Below, in pieces: positions 1-10,712 of a stretch of DNA of 64,000 nt. The DNA comes from Alteribacter lacisalsi (GTDB lineage Bacteria > Bacillota > Bacilli > Bacillales > Salisediminibacteriaceae): the NCBI RefSeq assembly GCF_003226345.1, contig NZ_PDOF01000001.1, positions 1,798,001 to 1,862,000 of the forward strand, in the 5' to 3' direction. The notes under the pieces were generated by a model, which saw only the letters and a program-made list of their open reading frames with translations, made no database searches and was not told the origin of the DNA. Every line of letters starts with the position of its first letter. The stretch's first letter is position 1. Made by a program: the position numbers and the translations under genes.

Positions 1-75
1 GGGCGGCAGGAGAAGCATAAAAATTGAAGTAAAAATAAAGAGGGTGTACAGTGACAATCGAAACGTCTTCATCAT
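1..75 (-). CDS. NfeD-like (YqeZ) protein, N-terminal fragment
   Basis: Only the first 25 codons lie in the window. Two adjacent ATGs (73-75 and 70-72) follow a purine-rich ribosome binding site (AAGGGGGGA), and the frame stays open to the window edge. The visible residues begin MMKTFR and continue as a hydrophobic stretch rich in Leu, Phe and Ile ending LLLPP, which is a signal peptide or first membrane helix. Identity is inferred from synteny: in Bacillus the gene after rpsU-yqeY is yqeZ, an NfeD-family membrane serine protease-like protein co-transcribed with the flotillin floA (yqfA). The sigma-W type promoter just upstream supports this, because that operon is sigma-W controlled in B. subtilis. 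Confidence 0.6.
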   Translation of the reverse strand, partial: MMKTFRLSLYTLFIFTSIFMLLLPP

Positions 76-132
76 TCTTTAATCCCCCCTTCCTGAAGTC
101 ACGATCAAATGTAAAAAGCGCTGGTAACTGTG

Positions 133-161
133 TATACGTATACTATTATAAGAAAGTTTCA
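133..161 (-). promoter_or_regulatory. Sigma-W type promoter of the NfeD-like gene
   Basis: On the minus strand TGAAAC (161-156) is followed after 17 nt by CGTATA (138-133), matching the ECF sigma-W consensus TGAAAC-N16/17-CGTA. It lies about 58 nt upstream of the NfeD-like start. The -10 sits inside the 12-bp palindrome GTATACGTATAC (132-143). Sigma-W control of yqeZ-floA is known in B. subtilis; here it is inferred from the motif. Confidence 0.65.
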
Positions 162-240
162 CATTTTTTAATAGAAATTTACCTGTATGTATGAATTTTT
201 GTCGCACTCCGCTGCAGGAAGGAAGCAGAGGAAAAAAAGC

Positions 241-277
241 ACAAAAAAGAGGACGACCTTATAAAGGCATCCTCTTT
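241..277 (-). terminator. Terminator after yqeY
   Basis: An imperfect hairpin pairs AAAGAGGA (246-253) with TCCTCTTT (270-277), with an inner CCTT/AAGG extension. On the minus strand it is followed by a run of six T. It sits just past the yqeY stop and separates rpsU-yqeY from the NfeD-like transcription unit. Confidence 0.7.
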
Positions 278-286
278 GCTTGTTTT

Positions 287-730
287 TTATGACAGGGATT
301 GAAGCACCAGACGGTTAACTTGACCGCCATCGGCTTTTCCTTTAACTTTTGGCATGATGGCGCCCATCACTTTTCCCATTTCTGCTTTGGACGATGCGCC
401 TGTTTCAGCAATCGTTTCATCAACAATTTTCTGAAGCTCTTCATCGGAAAGCTGTTCGGGAAGATAGGTATGCAGTACATCCATTTCTGCCTCAACTTTA
501 GCTACCAGATCATCTCGATTGGCATTTTCGAACTCATGGAGGGATTCTTTACGCTGCTTCATTTCACGGTTCAGAACAGTAAGAACTTCTTCTTCTGTAA
601 GGTCGGAGCCCTTATTGATCTGTTCGTTTTGTAAAGCGGATTTCACAGAACGAATGACAACGAGCCGCTGTTTCTCTCTGTTCTTCATCGCCTGTTTCAT
701 ATCTTCATTCAGTTGCTTTTGAAGATCCAA
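287..730 (-). CDS. yqeY: YqeY / GatB-Yqey domain protein
   Basis: A 147-residue protein of the YqeY family, the free-standing version of the C-terminal helical domain of the GatB subunit of Asp/Glu-tRNA amidotransferase. It starts [10 protein letters not shown] and has the family pattern of two helical lobes, with the conserved end [11 protein letters not shown]. Length matches the family (about 148 aa). The exact role is not established; an interaction with tRNA or amidotransferase is suspected from homology. It follows rpsU after a 14-nt gap, the usual rpsU-yqeY pair in Bacillales, so the two are probably one transcript ending at the hairpin just downstream. Confidence 0.9.
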   Translation of the reverse strand: MDLQKQLNEDMKQAMKNREKQRLVVIRSVKSALQNEQINKGSDLTEEEVLTVLNREMKQRKESLHEFENANRDDLVAKVEAEMDVLHTYLPEQLSDEELQKIVDETIAETGASSKAEMGKVMGAIMPKVKGKADGGQVNRLVLQSLS

Positions 731-744
731 GAAACATCCTCTCC

Positions 745-918
745 TTAAAACTTGCGCTTACGAGCTGCTTCTGATTTTTTCTTACGCTTGATGCTCGGTT
801 TTTCATAGTGTTTACGTTTACGAACCTCAGCCATGGTACCCTCTTTAGACATCGTTTTTTTGAAGCGACGAAGGGCAGCATCAATGGATTCGTTTTTACG
901 TACTCGTGTTTCTGCCAT
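745..918 (-). CDS. rpsU: 30S ribosomal protein S21
   Basis: A 57-residue, very basic protein beginning [13 protein letters not shown], with the S21 signature [13 protein letters not shown] and the lysine/arginine-rich tail ending [11 protein letters not shown]21 binds the 30S platform near the anti-Shine-Dalgarno region and helps mRNA selection. An upstream in-frame start is possible, but the ATG at 918 is chosen because GGAGGGAGGG lies 6-9 nt upstream and this is the family length. It is followed directly by yqeY. Confidence 0.95.
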   Translation of the reverse strand: MAETRVRKNESIDAALRRFKKTMSKEGTMAEVRKRKHYEKPSIKRKKKSEAARKRKF

Positions 919-947
919 TCTATTTCCCTCCCTCCAAACAACCAATC

Positions 948-973
948 AAAGACATACCAATTTGCATGTCTTT
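948..973. other. Small hairpin in the rpsU/yqeW divergent region
   Basis: AAAGACAT (948-955) and ATGTCTTT (966-973) form an 8-bp stem about 30 nt upstream of rpsU. A T run follows only on the plus strand, where no gene precedes it, so it does not look like a gene-end terminator. On the minus strand it would fold in the rpsU leader; a regulatory role is speculative. Confidence 0.3.
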
Positions 974-1079
974 TTTGATTATATATGACTCTGCTCTTAT
1001 GGTCAACTTTTACATAAAAAAGATTTCCCTGTCATGCTTGTCTTTTTCGGCCATAAACATCTATACAGAGGTGTTGTCC

Positions 1080-2018
1080 ATGAAAGAGCTTTTTTCGTTA
1101 TTTGCCATATATGCTGCCCTGTTTCTGTTTGGCATGACGGTGATGCGCCAGGGACTGTTAAACTTGCAGGGGCGGCGCATGTCGGATTTTCTCGTAAAAT
1201 TTATCGACAGGCCCTATAAAGGACTGCTTGCCGGTGCATTGGTTACAGGACTGCTGCAGAGCAGTTCTGCCGTCATGGTCATGACCGTCGGTCTTGTGGC
1301 AGCAAGGGTTATTTCGTTCCGCCATTCCATAGGAATTATGCTGGGAGCAAATATCGGCACGTGTCTGACACTCGAAATAGTTGCCATGAACACAACGTGG
1401 CTCATTGCGCCCCTTCTTATTTTCGGTGTACCGCTTCTTATGACAAGAAATCATGTTCTGTTTTGTATCGGGTGTTTTTCGTTTGGTCTGGGAAGTATTT
1501 TTGTTGCGATGCATGGTTTTGAGACACTTGCCTACCCACTGTCATCGCTCACTGCTGTTTATGAATGGCTGACGAGCACCGATGAAAAAAGCACACTTGC
1601 ATTGCTCGCGGGAATCTTCCTCAGCGGTGTGATTCAATCAAGTTCAGCTGTATCGGCTATAACGATGTCGTTTATGAATGAACATATCTTCTCTCTTCCA
1701 ACTGGGATCGCGATTATGCTCGGGGCAAATATTGGGACCTGTGTCACCGCTTGGCTTGCCAGTATCGGTGGGAGCGTGGAATCACGCCTCACAGCTTATG
1801 CCCATATATGGATTAACATTATCGGCGTCATAGTGTTCTTTCCGTTTTTGCATGTTTTTGCCGATGTGATCCAACTTACAGCGGATACTCCGGCAATCCA
1901 GCTTGCTCACGCGGCCACTGTTTTCAACATTCTTTCCTCGGCTGTGATCCTGCCCTTTACTGACCGGTTTGCCCGGTTCCTGATTAAGGTCCACCGTATA
2001 AAAGATCCGAGAATTTGA
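1080..2018 (+). CDS. yqeW: Na+/Pi cotransporter-related membrane protein YqeW
   Basis: A 312-residue polytopic membrane protein of the PNaS (Na/Pi cotransporter II, NptA-like) family. It contains the two inverted family repeats with the Q-S-S-S signatures GLLQSSSAVMV and GVIQSSSAVSA, each followed by a GANIGT segment (MLGANIGTCLTLEI and MLGANIGTCVTAWL). These form the substrate and sodium site in the family. The ATG at 1080 is preceded by AGAGGTG; the longer frame to 906 would add an unrelated tail overlapping the rpsU promoter region. The substrate is probably phosphate or another anion. In B. subtilis yqeW also neighbours mtaB and rpsU. The C-terminal PhoU-like domain of longer relatives is absent. 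Confidence 0.85.
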   Translation: MKELFSLFAIYAALFLFGMTVMRQGLLNLQGRRMSDFLVKFIDRPYKGLLAGALVTGLLQSSSAVMVMTVGLVAARVISFRHSIGIMLGANIGTCLTLEIVAMNTTWLIAPLLIFGVPLLMTRNHVLFCIGCFSFGLGSIFVAMHGFETLAYPLSSLTAVYEWLTSTDEKSTLALLAGIFLSGVIQSSSAVSAITMSFMNEHIFSLPTGIAIMLGANIGTCVTAWLASIGGSVESRLTAYAHIWINIIGVIVFFPFLHVFADVIQLTADTPAIQLAHAATVFNILSSAVILPFTDRFARFLIKVHRIKDPRI

Positions 2019-2030
2019 GGAAACAATATG

Positions 2031-2270
2031 AGGAGGCTGGGACAAAAGTATATTCACAGATGAAAATTAGAACAATCAGCAAGCGGTGCAGATTAATCGC
2101 TGCTGAAATATCCACCGCTTTCCGCGGGAAGCGGCTGAGCCTCCGTGTGCTTCGCACTACAGGGTCTCATCTGCGCTTTTCCTCCCGCAGGAGTCGGTGT
2201 ATATTTCAGCCGCTAGACAGCTTTTCGTTTGGGTTTTCTTCTATACATTTTACTTTTGTCCCATCCTCCT
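2031..2270. repeat. 240-bp element with 20-bp terminal inverted repeats
   Basis: The ends AGGAGGCTGGGACAAAAGTA (2031-2050) and TACTTTTGTCCCATCCTCCT (2251-2270) are inverted repeats differing at one position. Between them lies a GC-rich palindromic core (about 2110-2215) with TTTCCGCGGGAAGCGG, AGCCTCCG, GGTCTC and CCCGCAGGAGTC. The same core recurs inverted or direct near 2301, 20350, 26740, 44050 and 62440. No transposase is encoded, so this is a MITE-like or REP-like intergenic element. Small ORFs across it are shadows. It occupies most of the 558-bp gap between yqeW and deoC. Confidence 0.7.
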
Positions 2271-2300
2271 TTTGCTTTCGGCAGTATATAACGTTTCACT

Positions 2301-2410
2301 GTTCAAAAATACACTCGCTTGCCGCGGGCAGGCTTTAGCCAACCGGGGAAGATTGCCCCGGTGGATCTTCCGCTCTTGCTTTTCCCGCAGGCGTCTCGTG
2401 ATTATTGAAC
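2301..2410. repeat. Second copy of the GC-rich palindromic repeat
   Basis: This segment has CCGCGGGCAGGC, CCGGGGAAGATTGCCCCGG and TTTTCCCGCAGGCGTCTC, the same ordered blocks as the core of the preceding element. Its ends, GTTCAAAAATACAC and an imperfect inverted counterpart ending TTGAAC, differ from those of the neighbour. Confidence 0.5.
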
Positions 2411-2436
2411 AATCAACATTCATGTGTACACAAAAA

Positions 2437-2478
2437 AACGGTGCCAACTATCGAAAAGCAATAATTGGTACCGTTTTT
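2437..2478 (+). terminator. Rho-independent terminator-like hairpin
   Basis: AACGGTGCCAA (2437-2447) pairs with TTGGTACCGTT (2465-2475) through 11 pairs, one of them G-T, followed by a T run. Plus-strand orientation suits read-through from yqeW across the repeats. Confidence 0.55.
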
Positions 2479-2577
2479 TACTAAGATAGAGACTGTTTTA
2501 TTCCAGCCTCCTCTTCAATAATAGACTTTCGCTGCAGCCATAGGCTTCCAGTTTCATTCCAGACGAAAACAGCTATA

Positions 2578-3258
2578 TTAATAGTCAGAATCAGACTGGC
2601 CGCCTGTGACAATGGCAATACCGGCACTGGCACCAATACGTGTGGCACCTGCTTCAATCATCGCAAGCGTCGTTTCTCTGTCACGCACCCCGCCTGATGC
2701 TTTAACACCAAGATCAGGGCCGACTGTTTTACGCATCAGCTCAATGTCGTCTACCGTCGCTCCACCTGAAGCAAAACCGGTGGAGGTTTTCACATAGTCA
2801 GCTCCTGCTTCTACAGAAAGTTCACAGGCTTTCACTTTTTCCTCTTCAGTAAGGAGGGCTGTTTCAATAATCACTTTAGTAAGTGCTTTTCCTGATGCTG
2901 CATCGACCACGGCTTTAATGTCGCGGAGAACAAGGTCAGTATTGCCGCTCTTAAGCGCTCCAACGTTAATAACCATATCCACTTCGCCGGCTCCTTTGGC
3001 AATGGCATCCTGAGTTTCAAATGATTTCGTTTCAGGTGTGGATGCTCCAAGAGGGAATCCAATAACGGTGCATACTTTCACATCCGGGGTATCTTTTAAG
3101 ATTGCATACGCTGTTTCAATCCATCCCGGGTTCACACACACAGATGCAAAGGAATACTGTTTTGCCTCCTGTGCAAGAACTTCAATCTGTTCTTTCGTCG
3201 CTTCAGGTTTCAGTAATGTATGATCAATGTAAGAAGAAAGGTTCTGTTTGCTGCTCAT
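2578..3258 (-). CDS. deoC: Deoxyribose-phosphate aldolase
   Basis: A 226-residue class I aldolase that splits 2-deoxyribose 5-phosphate into glyceraldehyde 3-phosphate and acetaldehyde in deoxynucleoside salvage. Visible signatures are [12 protein letters not shown] at the N-terminus, the central [13 protein letters not shown], and the Schiff-base region DYVKTSTGF, whose lysine is catalytic, followed by VKASGGVRD. Length is normal (220-225). It lies between mtaB and yqeW rather than in a dra-nupC-pdp operon as in B. subtilis. deoD lies elsewhere in this window (44364-45074), so nucleoside salvage genes are dispersed. The C-terminus ends GGQSDSDY. Confidence 0.95.
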   Translation of the reverse strand: MSSKQNLSSYIDHTLLKPEATKEQIEVLAQEAKQYSFASVCVNPGWIETAYAILKDTPDVKVCTVIGFPLGASTPETKSFETQDAIAKGAGEVDMVINVGALKSGNTDLVLRDIKAVVDAASGKALTKVIIETALLTEEEKVKACELSVEAGADYVKTSTGFASGGATVDDIELMRKTVGPDLGVKASGGVRDRETTLAMIEAGATRIGASAGIAIVTGGQSDSDY

Positions 3259-3489
3259 TATTTCACGCTCGCTTTCTATATATTAGCCGGAGTTGTACGT
3301 ACCTCTCTGGCAGCCTTCATTATAATATCATGTTTCTTATTGTTTGACGAGAGAAGCGGTTCATACATACTTTCAAATAAAAAGCGTAACCACGCGGTTT
3401 TACCTGAATCGCGTGTTCTCTTTACAAAGACTTAATTATTCTGATATTTAGACATCTGTTAAATTCCTGAGTGCTACAGATAAAAAAAA

Positions 3490-3519
3490 CACCTCTGAAA
3501 TCCTAAGATTCCAGAGGTG
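3490..3519 (-). terminator. Terminator of the dnaK operon after mtaB
   Basis: CACCTCTGAAATC (3490-3502) pairs with GATTCCAGAGGTG (3507-3519), with one mismatch. On the minus strand a run of eight T follows. It sits 14 nt past the mtaB stop and closes the hrcA-to-mtaB unit. Confidence 0.85.
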
Positions 3520-3532
3520 CAGACTATATGGT

Positions 3533-4876
3533 TTATTCGCCTGAGGCTACGGTCTGCCTCGCTTCTTCCTCAACGACACGCACAAAACGTCCTTCGTTAT
3601 AAGGATAACCGGCTTTTGTGATTTTCACTTTCACAATTTCACCGATGAGGCTTTCGTCTCCTTCGAAATTAACTTTCATGTAGTTGTCGCTGTAACCTAC
3701 CAGGAGATTGCCGTCGCTTCCCTTTTCTTCGGGGATCACTTCAAGAACCTCCTCTTCAAAACGTGACGCATACTGTTTAGCCAGCTGGTTGGACAGTTCG
3801 ATCAGACGATGCACCCGGTCGTTTTTCACCTGGTCATCCACCTGGTCTTCCATCCGCGCTGCCGGTGTACCGGTACGTTTGGAATAAGGAAAAACGTGCA
3901 GTTCCGAAAACTGAAGATCACGGATAAAGTCATATGTTTCCTGGAACTCTTCATCCGTTTCGCCCGGGAATCCAACGATCACATCGGTTGTGACAGCCAG
4001 TCCCGGGAGAGCCTTATGAAGCCGGCCGACCCGTTCGGCAAAAAATTCATTTGTATATTTCCGGCGCATGCGCTTTAGTACCGTATCGGAACCGGACTGC
4101 AGCGGCACATGCAGGTGACGGACAATCTTTTCGGACTGGTCAATGACTTCAATCACACGGTCGGTAATCTGACTCGCTTCAATCGAAGAAATCCGAATCC
4201 GCTTGAGTCCTTCTACTTTTTCCAGTTCCAGCAGCAAATCTGCAAGACTGTAATCTTTCATGTCCTCTCCATACCCGCCTGTATGAATGCCTGTCAGGAC
4301 AATTTCCTTGTAGCCCGCATCTACGAGCTGGCGGGCCTGAACGAGCACGTCCTCAGGCTTACGGGAACGGAGAAGCCCCCGTGCCCACGGGATGATACAG
4401 AACGTACAGAAGTTGTTGCACCCTTCCTGAATTTTAAGGCTTGCACGGGTGCGGTCAGTAAATGCAGGAACATCCAGTTCCTCATAAACGCGGGTTTTCA
4501 TGATATTGCCCACGCCGTTAATCGGTTCCCGTTCTTCCCGGAACTGTTCAATGTATGGAATCATCTTGTGCCGGTCCTGAGTTCCAACAACGATGTCCAC
4601 GCCGGGAATCGCCATGATCTCAGCAGGAGAGGTCTGAGCATAACAGCCTGTTACGCAGATGACGGCATCCGGGTTTTTTCGGATCGCACGGCGAATAACC
4701 TGACGACTTTTTTTATCACCAGTGTTTGTAACTGTGCACGTATTAATGACATACACATCTGACGTCTGATCAAACTCTGTTTTTTCATATCCGGCTTTTT
4801 TAAACAGCTGCCAGATTGCTTCGGTTTCGTAATGGTTAACTTTACAGCCTAATGTATGAAATGCAACGGAAGGCAT
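3533..4876 (-). CDS. mtaB: tRNA (N6-threonylcarbamoyladenosine(37)-C2)-methylthiotransferase MtaB
   Basis: A 447-residue radical-SAM methylthiotransferase that converts t6A37 to ms2t6A37 in ANN-decoding tRNAs. The UPF0004 domain is N-terminal with the three cluster-binding cysteines C11, C47 and C78. The radical SAM motif is C153-x3-C157-x2-C160 (EGCNNFCTFC). A TRAM domain closes the protein (about 375-437, GYSDNYMKVNFEG). Length matches B. subtilis YqeV. It is the last gene of the dnaK-dnaJ-prmA-rsmE run, 6 nt after rsmE, and a strong terminator follows. Confidence 0.95.
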   Translation of the reverse strand: MPSVAFHTLGCKVNHYETEAIWQLFKKAGYEKTEFDQTSDVYVINTCTVTNTGDKKSRQVIRRAIRKNPDAVICVTGCYAQTSPAEIMAIPGVDIVVGTQDRHKMIPYIEQFREEREPINGVGNIMKTRVYEELDVPAFTDRTRASLKIQEGCNNFCTFCIIPWARGLLRSRKPEDVLVQARQLVDAGYKEIVLTGIHTGGYGEDMKDYSLADLLLELEKVEGLKRIRISSIEASQITDRVIEVIDQSEKIVRHLHVPLQSGSDTVLKRMRRKYTNEFFAERVGRLHKALPGLAVTTDVIVGFPGETDEEFQETYDFIRDLQFSELHVFPYSKRTGTPAARMEDQVDDQVKNDRVHRLIELSNQLAKQYASRFEEEVLEVIPEEKGSDGNLLVGYSDNYMKVNFEGDESLIGEIVKVKITKAGYPYNEGRFVRVVEEEARQTVASGE

Positions 4877-4882
4877 GTGTGA

Positions 4883-5635
4883 TCACCTCGATAATTCAAA
4901 ATGGTAGGAGATTGCCGAAAGGGCATAAAGGGGCGCTGTTTCAGCCCGCAGAATACGGGGGCCGAGCGCACATGAGACAGCTCCTGCCCCTGTCAGGAGT
5001 TCTATTTCCCGATCAGAAAAACCGCCTTCAGGACCGGCGATGATGAGTACACGGTCACCGCAGGATGCCTGATTTAACGTTTCTGCCAGGCGGCTTTTCT
5101 CATCGTTCCTTGCTTCTTCTTCATAGGCCACGATCACCTGTTCAAAGCTGTCAAATGCAGAGATAAGCTCTGAAAACGAGGCTACGTTTCCTATCAAAGG
5201 AACAAGGCTGCGTTGGGACTGTTCGGCTGCTTCCTGGGCAATCTTCTCCCACCGCTCCTGTTTTTTACGGGCTTTTTTCTGATCCAGCTTCACGATCGAC
5301 CGCTCTGCCTCAAATGGAAGGAAGGCACTTGCCCCTAACTCGGTGCCTTTTTGTATGACAAGTTCAAGCTTATCTGCTTTTGGAAGGCCGCAGGCAACGG
5401 TAACATGGACAGGCATTTCTGAAGACCGGTGCTCCTGTTCAACCACCGTTCCCTGTACTTGTTCAGGGGAAACCACGGTCAGCTGCACACGAAAACAGGC
5501 GCCGGAGCGGTTACAGCAAACCACTTCGTCACCTTCATTCATGCGCATCACGCGGGCGATGTGTTTCGCTTCGTCACCAGTCATTATAACATCGTCTGCG
5601 CTGATTTGCGTGTCATCCAGAAAATACCGCTGCAT
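4883..5635 (-). CDS. rsmE: 16S rRNA (uracil(1498)-N3)-methyltransferase
   Basis: A SPOUT-class methyltransferase of about 250 residues that methylates U1498 of 16S rRNA. The N-terminal PUA-like part starts MQRYFLDDTQ and contains GDEAKHIARVMRM. The C-terminal trefoil knot has LIIAGPEGGFSDREIELL and LGPRILRAETAPL, the SAM-binding family motifs. The ATG at 5635 is preferred: AAGGTGAT lies about 8 nt upstream, and B. subtilis YqeU begins at the equivalent MQRYF. An in-frame extension to 5668 has no clear ribosome binding site. It sits between prmA and mtaB. Confidence 0.93.
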   Translation of the reverse strand: MQRYFLDDTQISADDVIMTGDEAKHIARVMRMNEGDEVVCCNRSGACFRVQLTVVSPEQVQGTVVEQEHRSSEMPVHVTVACGLPKADKLELVIQKGTELGASAFLPFEAERSIVKLDQKKARKKQERWEKIAQEAAEQSQRSLVPLIGNVASFSELISAFDSFEQVIVAYEEEARNDEKSRLAETLNQASCGDRVLIIAGPEGGFSDREIELLTGAGAVSCALGPRILRAETAPLYALSAISYHFELSR

Positions 5636-5767
5636 TCCCATCACCTTGTGTCCTTCCATTCCAGTCACTTGCTGAGACCGGCGTAATCATTCTGTCCCCC
5701 GGCTCGTGCAGCGCGGCTTATTGTCATTTTTATACTCATGGTCCAGAGCCTGCAGACCGACACCGAT

Positions 5768-6712
5768 CTATGCCTTCGGTACCTTCGCCACAATCGCCAG
5801 CCAATCTTCCATTTCAATGACTTCGGCAATTGTAAATCCACTGGCTTTGAGTGCCTCTTTAACCATCTCCCGTTTTGCGCTGATAATGCCGGAAGTAATC
5901 AAAGTCCCGCCTGGATTCAGCTTGGCATATGCATCGTCTGTCATACGGACAATCACTTCGGCAAGAATATTCGCTACGATCAGGTCCGGCCTTTCCTCTA
6001 CTCCTTCTAGCAGATTGTTCTGCTTAATGGAGACAACATCTTGTGCTTTGTTCAGTTTCACATTAATGTTTGCTGTCTGTACAGCAACATCATCCAGGTC
6101 CATGGCGAGCACGCTTTGTGCACCAAGCTTTGCTGCAGCAATACTCAGGACACCAGAGCCGGTTCCCACATCAAGAACCTGATCTCCTTTTTGAATATAC
6201 TTTTCAAGAGCCTGGATACAGAGTACTGTTGTAGGATGGGTTCCGGTTCCAAAAGCCATGCCCGGGTCAAGTTCGATAATCAGCTCTTTATCCGACACCT
6301 TTTCATACTCTTCCCAGGTTGGTGTAATTGTGATCCTGTCGGAGACCTTCACCGGCTTGTAGTATTTTTTCCAGGCTGTTGCCCATTCTTCTTCGTTCAC
6401 TTCACTGAGGGAAACGTTGTTATGCCCCACATCAATATCATGGGTAATCAGGTTGTTGATCGCTTCCTTAATTTCATCTACTGTCTCTCCAAGAAAGCTG
6501 TTAACCGGAAGATACGCCTTCAGAATGATGCCTTCCTCCGGGTAATCGTCCGGGGAAAGCTGATAGACTTCGCCGAATGTCGTATCCCACGCGCGGGTCA
6601 GATCACCAGGGTCCTCAATTACGACACCGCTGGCACCGGCTTCGTGCAGAATATTACTTACCGGTTCCACTGCTTCCTGTGTAGTATGAATACTAATTTC
6701 CGACCACTTCAT
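5768..6712 (-). CDS. prmA: Ribosomal protein L11 methyltransferase
   Basis: A class I SAM methyltransferase of about 314 residues that trimethylates L11. The N-terminal substrate-recognition part begins [10 protein letters not shown]. The catalytic part has motif [21 protein letters not shown] and motif [16 protein letters not shown], the NxL-type family motif. [12 protein letters not shown] just before motif I is characteristic of PrmA. The start at 6712 is chosen because GGGGAG is about 9 nt upstream; an ATG two codons earlier is possible. It lies 23 nt after dnaJ, as in Bacillus. Confidence 0.94.
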   Translation of the reverse strand: MKWSEISIHTTQEAVEPVSNILHEAGASGVVIEDPGDLTRAWDTTFGEVYQLSPDDYPEEGIILKAYLPVNSFLGETVDEIKEAINNLITHDIDVGHNNVSLSEVNEEEWATAWKKYYKPVKVSDRITITPTWEEYEKVSDKELIIELDPGMAFGTGTHPTTVLCIQALEKYIQKGDQVLDVGTGSGVLSIAAAKLGAQSVLAMDLDDVAVQTANINVKLNKAQDVVSIKQNNLLEGVEERPDLIVANILAEVIVRMTDDAYAKLNPGGTLITSGIISAKREMVKEALKASGFTIAEVIEMEDWLAIVAKVPKA

Positions 6713-6735
6713 CTCCATCAGCTCCCCAGCCTGTA

Positions 6736-7857
6736 TTATTCACCGAAGCTTTTAAACGCCCGTTTTGCTTTTGCAAAAAAGTTGTCGTTCTGCTCATCCG
6801 GTGCTGAACCGGTTTCTTCGGCAAAATCACGTAAAATTTCTTTCTGCTTCTCTGACAGGTTTTTAGGCGTCACAACGCGCACGCGCACAAACTGGTCGCC
6901 CTGTCCTGCACCGCGGACGTTTGGAACACCTTTCGCCTTCAGACGGAACTCTGTGCCGGTCTGTGTTCCGGCAGGAATCTTAAGGCTGATCTTGCCTTTG
7001 AGTGTCGGTACTTCAATTTCATCACCGAGGGCAGCCTGCGCAAATGTCAGCGGCATGTCACAGTAGAGGTTATCGCCATCACGCTTAAAGAACTCGTGAG
7101 GTTTAACATTAAAGACGACAAACAGGTCACCCGCCGGTCCTCCGTTGGCACCTGGTTCACCTTGTCCGGCTACTCGAATCTGCTGGCCGGTATCCACACC
7201 TGCAGGTATCTTGATATGAATTGTCTTGCGCTTCTTCACTTTGCCCTGCCCGCCGCATGTGCGGCAGCGGTCTTTAATCATTTGACCGGTTCCCTGACAA
7301 TGATTACATACACGCCGGTTCACAACGCGGCCAAACGGAGTGTTCTGCTCCACATTCAGCTGGCCGGCACCATGACAGTGCTTACACGTCTCCGGCTTTG
7401 TTCCCGGCTTCGCTCCGGAACCGTTACATGTGTCACACGTTTCTTCCCGGGGAATCTCAATATCCATTTCTTTACCGAATACTGCTTCCTTAAACTCAAG
7501 CGTCATCGTGTACTGGAGATCAGATCCCTGCCGCGGTGCGTTAGGATCACGGCGTCCCCCGCCGCCAAAGAACATGTCAAAAATATCGCCGAAGCCCCCG
7601 AAGTCACCCTGGCCTGCGCCGCCTCCGCCGAACTGGTTCGGGTCGGTATGTCCGAAACGGTCATAATGGGCCCGTTTCTGTGAGTCGCTGAGAGTATCAT
7701 ACGCTTCTTTGACTTCCTTAAATTTATCCTCAGCTCCCGCTTCTTTGTTCACGTCCGGATGATACTGGCGTGCGAGCTTCCGGTATGCTTTCTTAATATC
7801 GGCCTCAGAGGCATCCTGTCCGACTCCGAGAACGTCGTAAAAATCTTTTTTGCTCAT
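6736..7857 (-). CDS. dnaJ: Chaperone protein DnaJ (Hsp40)
   Basis: A type I J-protein of about 373 residues that stimulates the ATPase of DnaK and delivers clients. The J domain (first 70 residues) contains the HPD motif in [14 protein letters not shown] Gly/Phe-rich linker follows ([15 protein letters not shown]). The zinc-binding region has four CxxCxGxG repeats ([32 protein letters not shown]), and the C-terminal substrate domains come last. A GTG four codons upstream overlaps the ribosome binding site, so the ATG at 7857 is preferred. It is separated from dnaK by an unusually long palindromic intergenic element. Confidence 0.96.
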   Translation of the reverse strand: MSKKDFYDVLGVGQDASEADIKKAYRKLARQYHPDVNKEAGAEDKFKEVKEAYDTLSDSQKRAHYDRFGHTDPNQFGGGGAGQGDFGGFGDIFDMFFGGGGRRDPNAPRQGSDLQYTMTLEFKEAVFGKEMDIEIPREETCDTCNGSGAKPGTKPETCKHCHGAGQLNVEQNTPFGRVVNRRVCNHCQGTGQMIKDRCRTCGGQGKVKKRKTIHIKIPAGVDTGQQIRVAGQGEPGANGGPAGDLFVVFNVKPHEFFKRDGDNLYCDMPLTFAQAALGDEIEVPTLKGKISLKIPAGTQTGTEFRLKAKGVPNVRGAGQGDQFVRVRVVTPKNLSEKQKEILRDFAEETGSAPDEQNDNFFAKAKRAFKSFGE

Positions 7858-7941
7858 TTGTGTATCCACTCCCGACTGCTAATCCATAACGAATATCTTA
7901 TCACTGACTGACGGCTCCCGCAACATTGTATGCCACAGAAA

Positions 7942-8064
7942 AAGAGGGTATCCCCTCTTAGGTGCCCGGCTCTCTCCAACAGAAGTCGTATCCAGCATTA
8001 TTACTTACTTATGCTGGATACAGTATCGGAGGTGCCTGGCACTTCAGATTCGGGACACCCTCTT
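7942..8064. repeat. Large imperfect palindrome between dnaK and dnaJ
   Basis: The outer arms AAGAGGGTATCCC (7942-7954) and GGGACACCCTCTT (8052-8064) pair except for one position. Middle blocks GGTGCCCGGC and GGTGCCTGGC occupy opposite arms. The centre is a perfect 11-bp stem, GTATCCAGCAT (7988-7998) with ATGCTGGATAC (8011-8021). On the minus strand the last arm is followed by CTTTTTC. It can act as a partial terminator or RNA processing and stability hairpin between dnaK and dnaJ. GTGCCTGGCAC-type blocks resemble dispersed repeats known in other bacilli. Confidence 0.6.
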
Positions 8065-8079
8065 CATATCAGCCCTGCA

Positions 8080-9927
<1,848 letters not shown>

Positions 9928-9965
9928 TTAAAATTCCTCCTGTTCTTAGTGAAAATATGTAGTTG

Positions 9966-10571
9966 TTACGTGCTGACCTTGACCATTGCCGGCCGGATCA
10001 CACGGTCGTTAAGCATGTAGCCTTTCTGCATTTCCTCGACTACGATGTTTGAATCGTAGTCGTCCGATTCCACCTGCATCACAGCCTGGTGGTAATGAGG
10101 GTCAAATGGTGCACCAACTGCCTCAATCGGCTTGATTCCCTCCGCATCGAGAGCTTCCTTAATCTGCCGGTAAACCATTTCCATTCCCTGAAGAAGACTC
10201 TTGCCGTCTTCTGAAGAAATGTCAACCATCATCGCCCTCTCAAAGTTATCCAGAGCGGGCAGAAGCTGTTCAGCAAGTTTCTGGGATCTGTATTTCGCAT
10301 CCGCCTCTTTTTCCTTTCGGGTTCTGCGTCGGAAGTTATCATAATCTGCCTGATTACGAAGCAGACGGGTGTTAAGATCTTCAATCTTCTCCTCGAGCTC
10401 TTTTACCTTACTGTCGTCCTCATTTACAAGTTCGATTTCAGGTTCCTCATTGTTTTCATCCTGTTCCTCTGAATCGGTCTGATCGGATGCTTCATGTTCT
10501 TCAGCATCAGCGTTAACCCGCTCGAGTTCTTCCTCTTCAATGGTGTGTGCTTTTTTATCCTGCTGTTCCAT
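9966..10571 (-). CDS. grpE: Nucleotide exchange factor GrpE
   Basis: A protein of about 201 residues that releases ADP from DnaK. It has a long acidic, low-complexity N-terminus (many Glu/Asp), then the coiled-coil region [20 protein letters not shown], and the C-terminal beta domain with [14 protein letters not shown] and the conserved end [17 protein letters not shown]. The ATG at 10571 follows GAGGAGGTG at proper spacing; a GTG three codons upstream overlaps that site. It is the second gene of the hrcA operon. The strongly acidic N-terminus fits an organism from a saline or alkaline setting, but this is only suggestive. Confidence 0.96.
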   Translation of the reverse strand: MEQQDKKAHTIEEEELERVNADAEEHEASDQTDSEEQDENNEEPEIELVNEDDSKVKELEEKIEDLNTRLLRNQADYDNFRRRTRKEKEADAKYRSQKLAEQLLPALDNFERAMMVDISSEDGKSLLQGMEMVYRQIKEALDAEGIKPIEAVGAPFDPHYHQAVMQVESDDYDSNIVVEEMQKGYMLNDRVIRPAMVKVST

Positions 10572-10712
10572 TGTGTTCACCTCCTCAAATCATTCAGACA
10601 ATCCTCTATTCATGGAACAGCCTCTCTTATCAGCTGTAGGCTGACAAAAGAGACCCGGTAACTACCCAATATGTGAGAATAATACCGTTACATACATTTG
10701 TCAATATTTCCG

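Noticed and set aside
2015-2484. Plus-strand ORFs of 95-107 codons over the repeats
   Set aside because: They run through GC-rich palindromic repeats and a terminator; protein sequences are low-complexity shadows.
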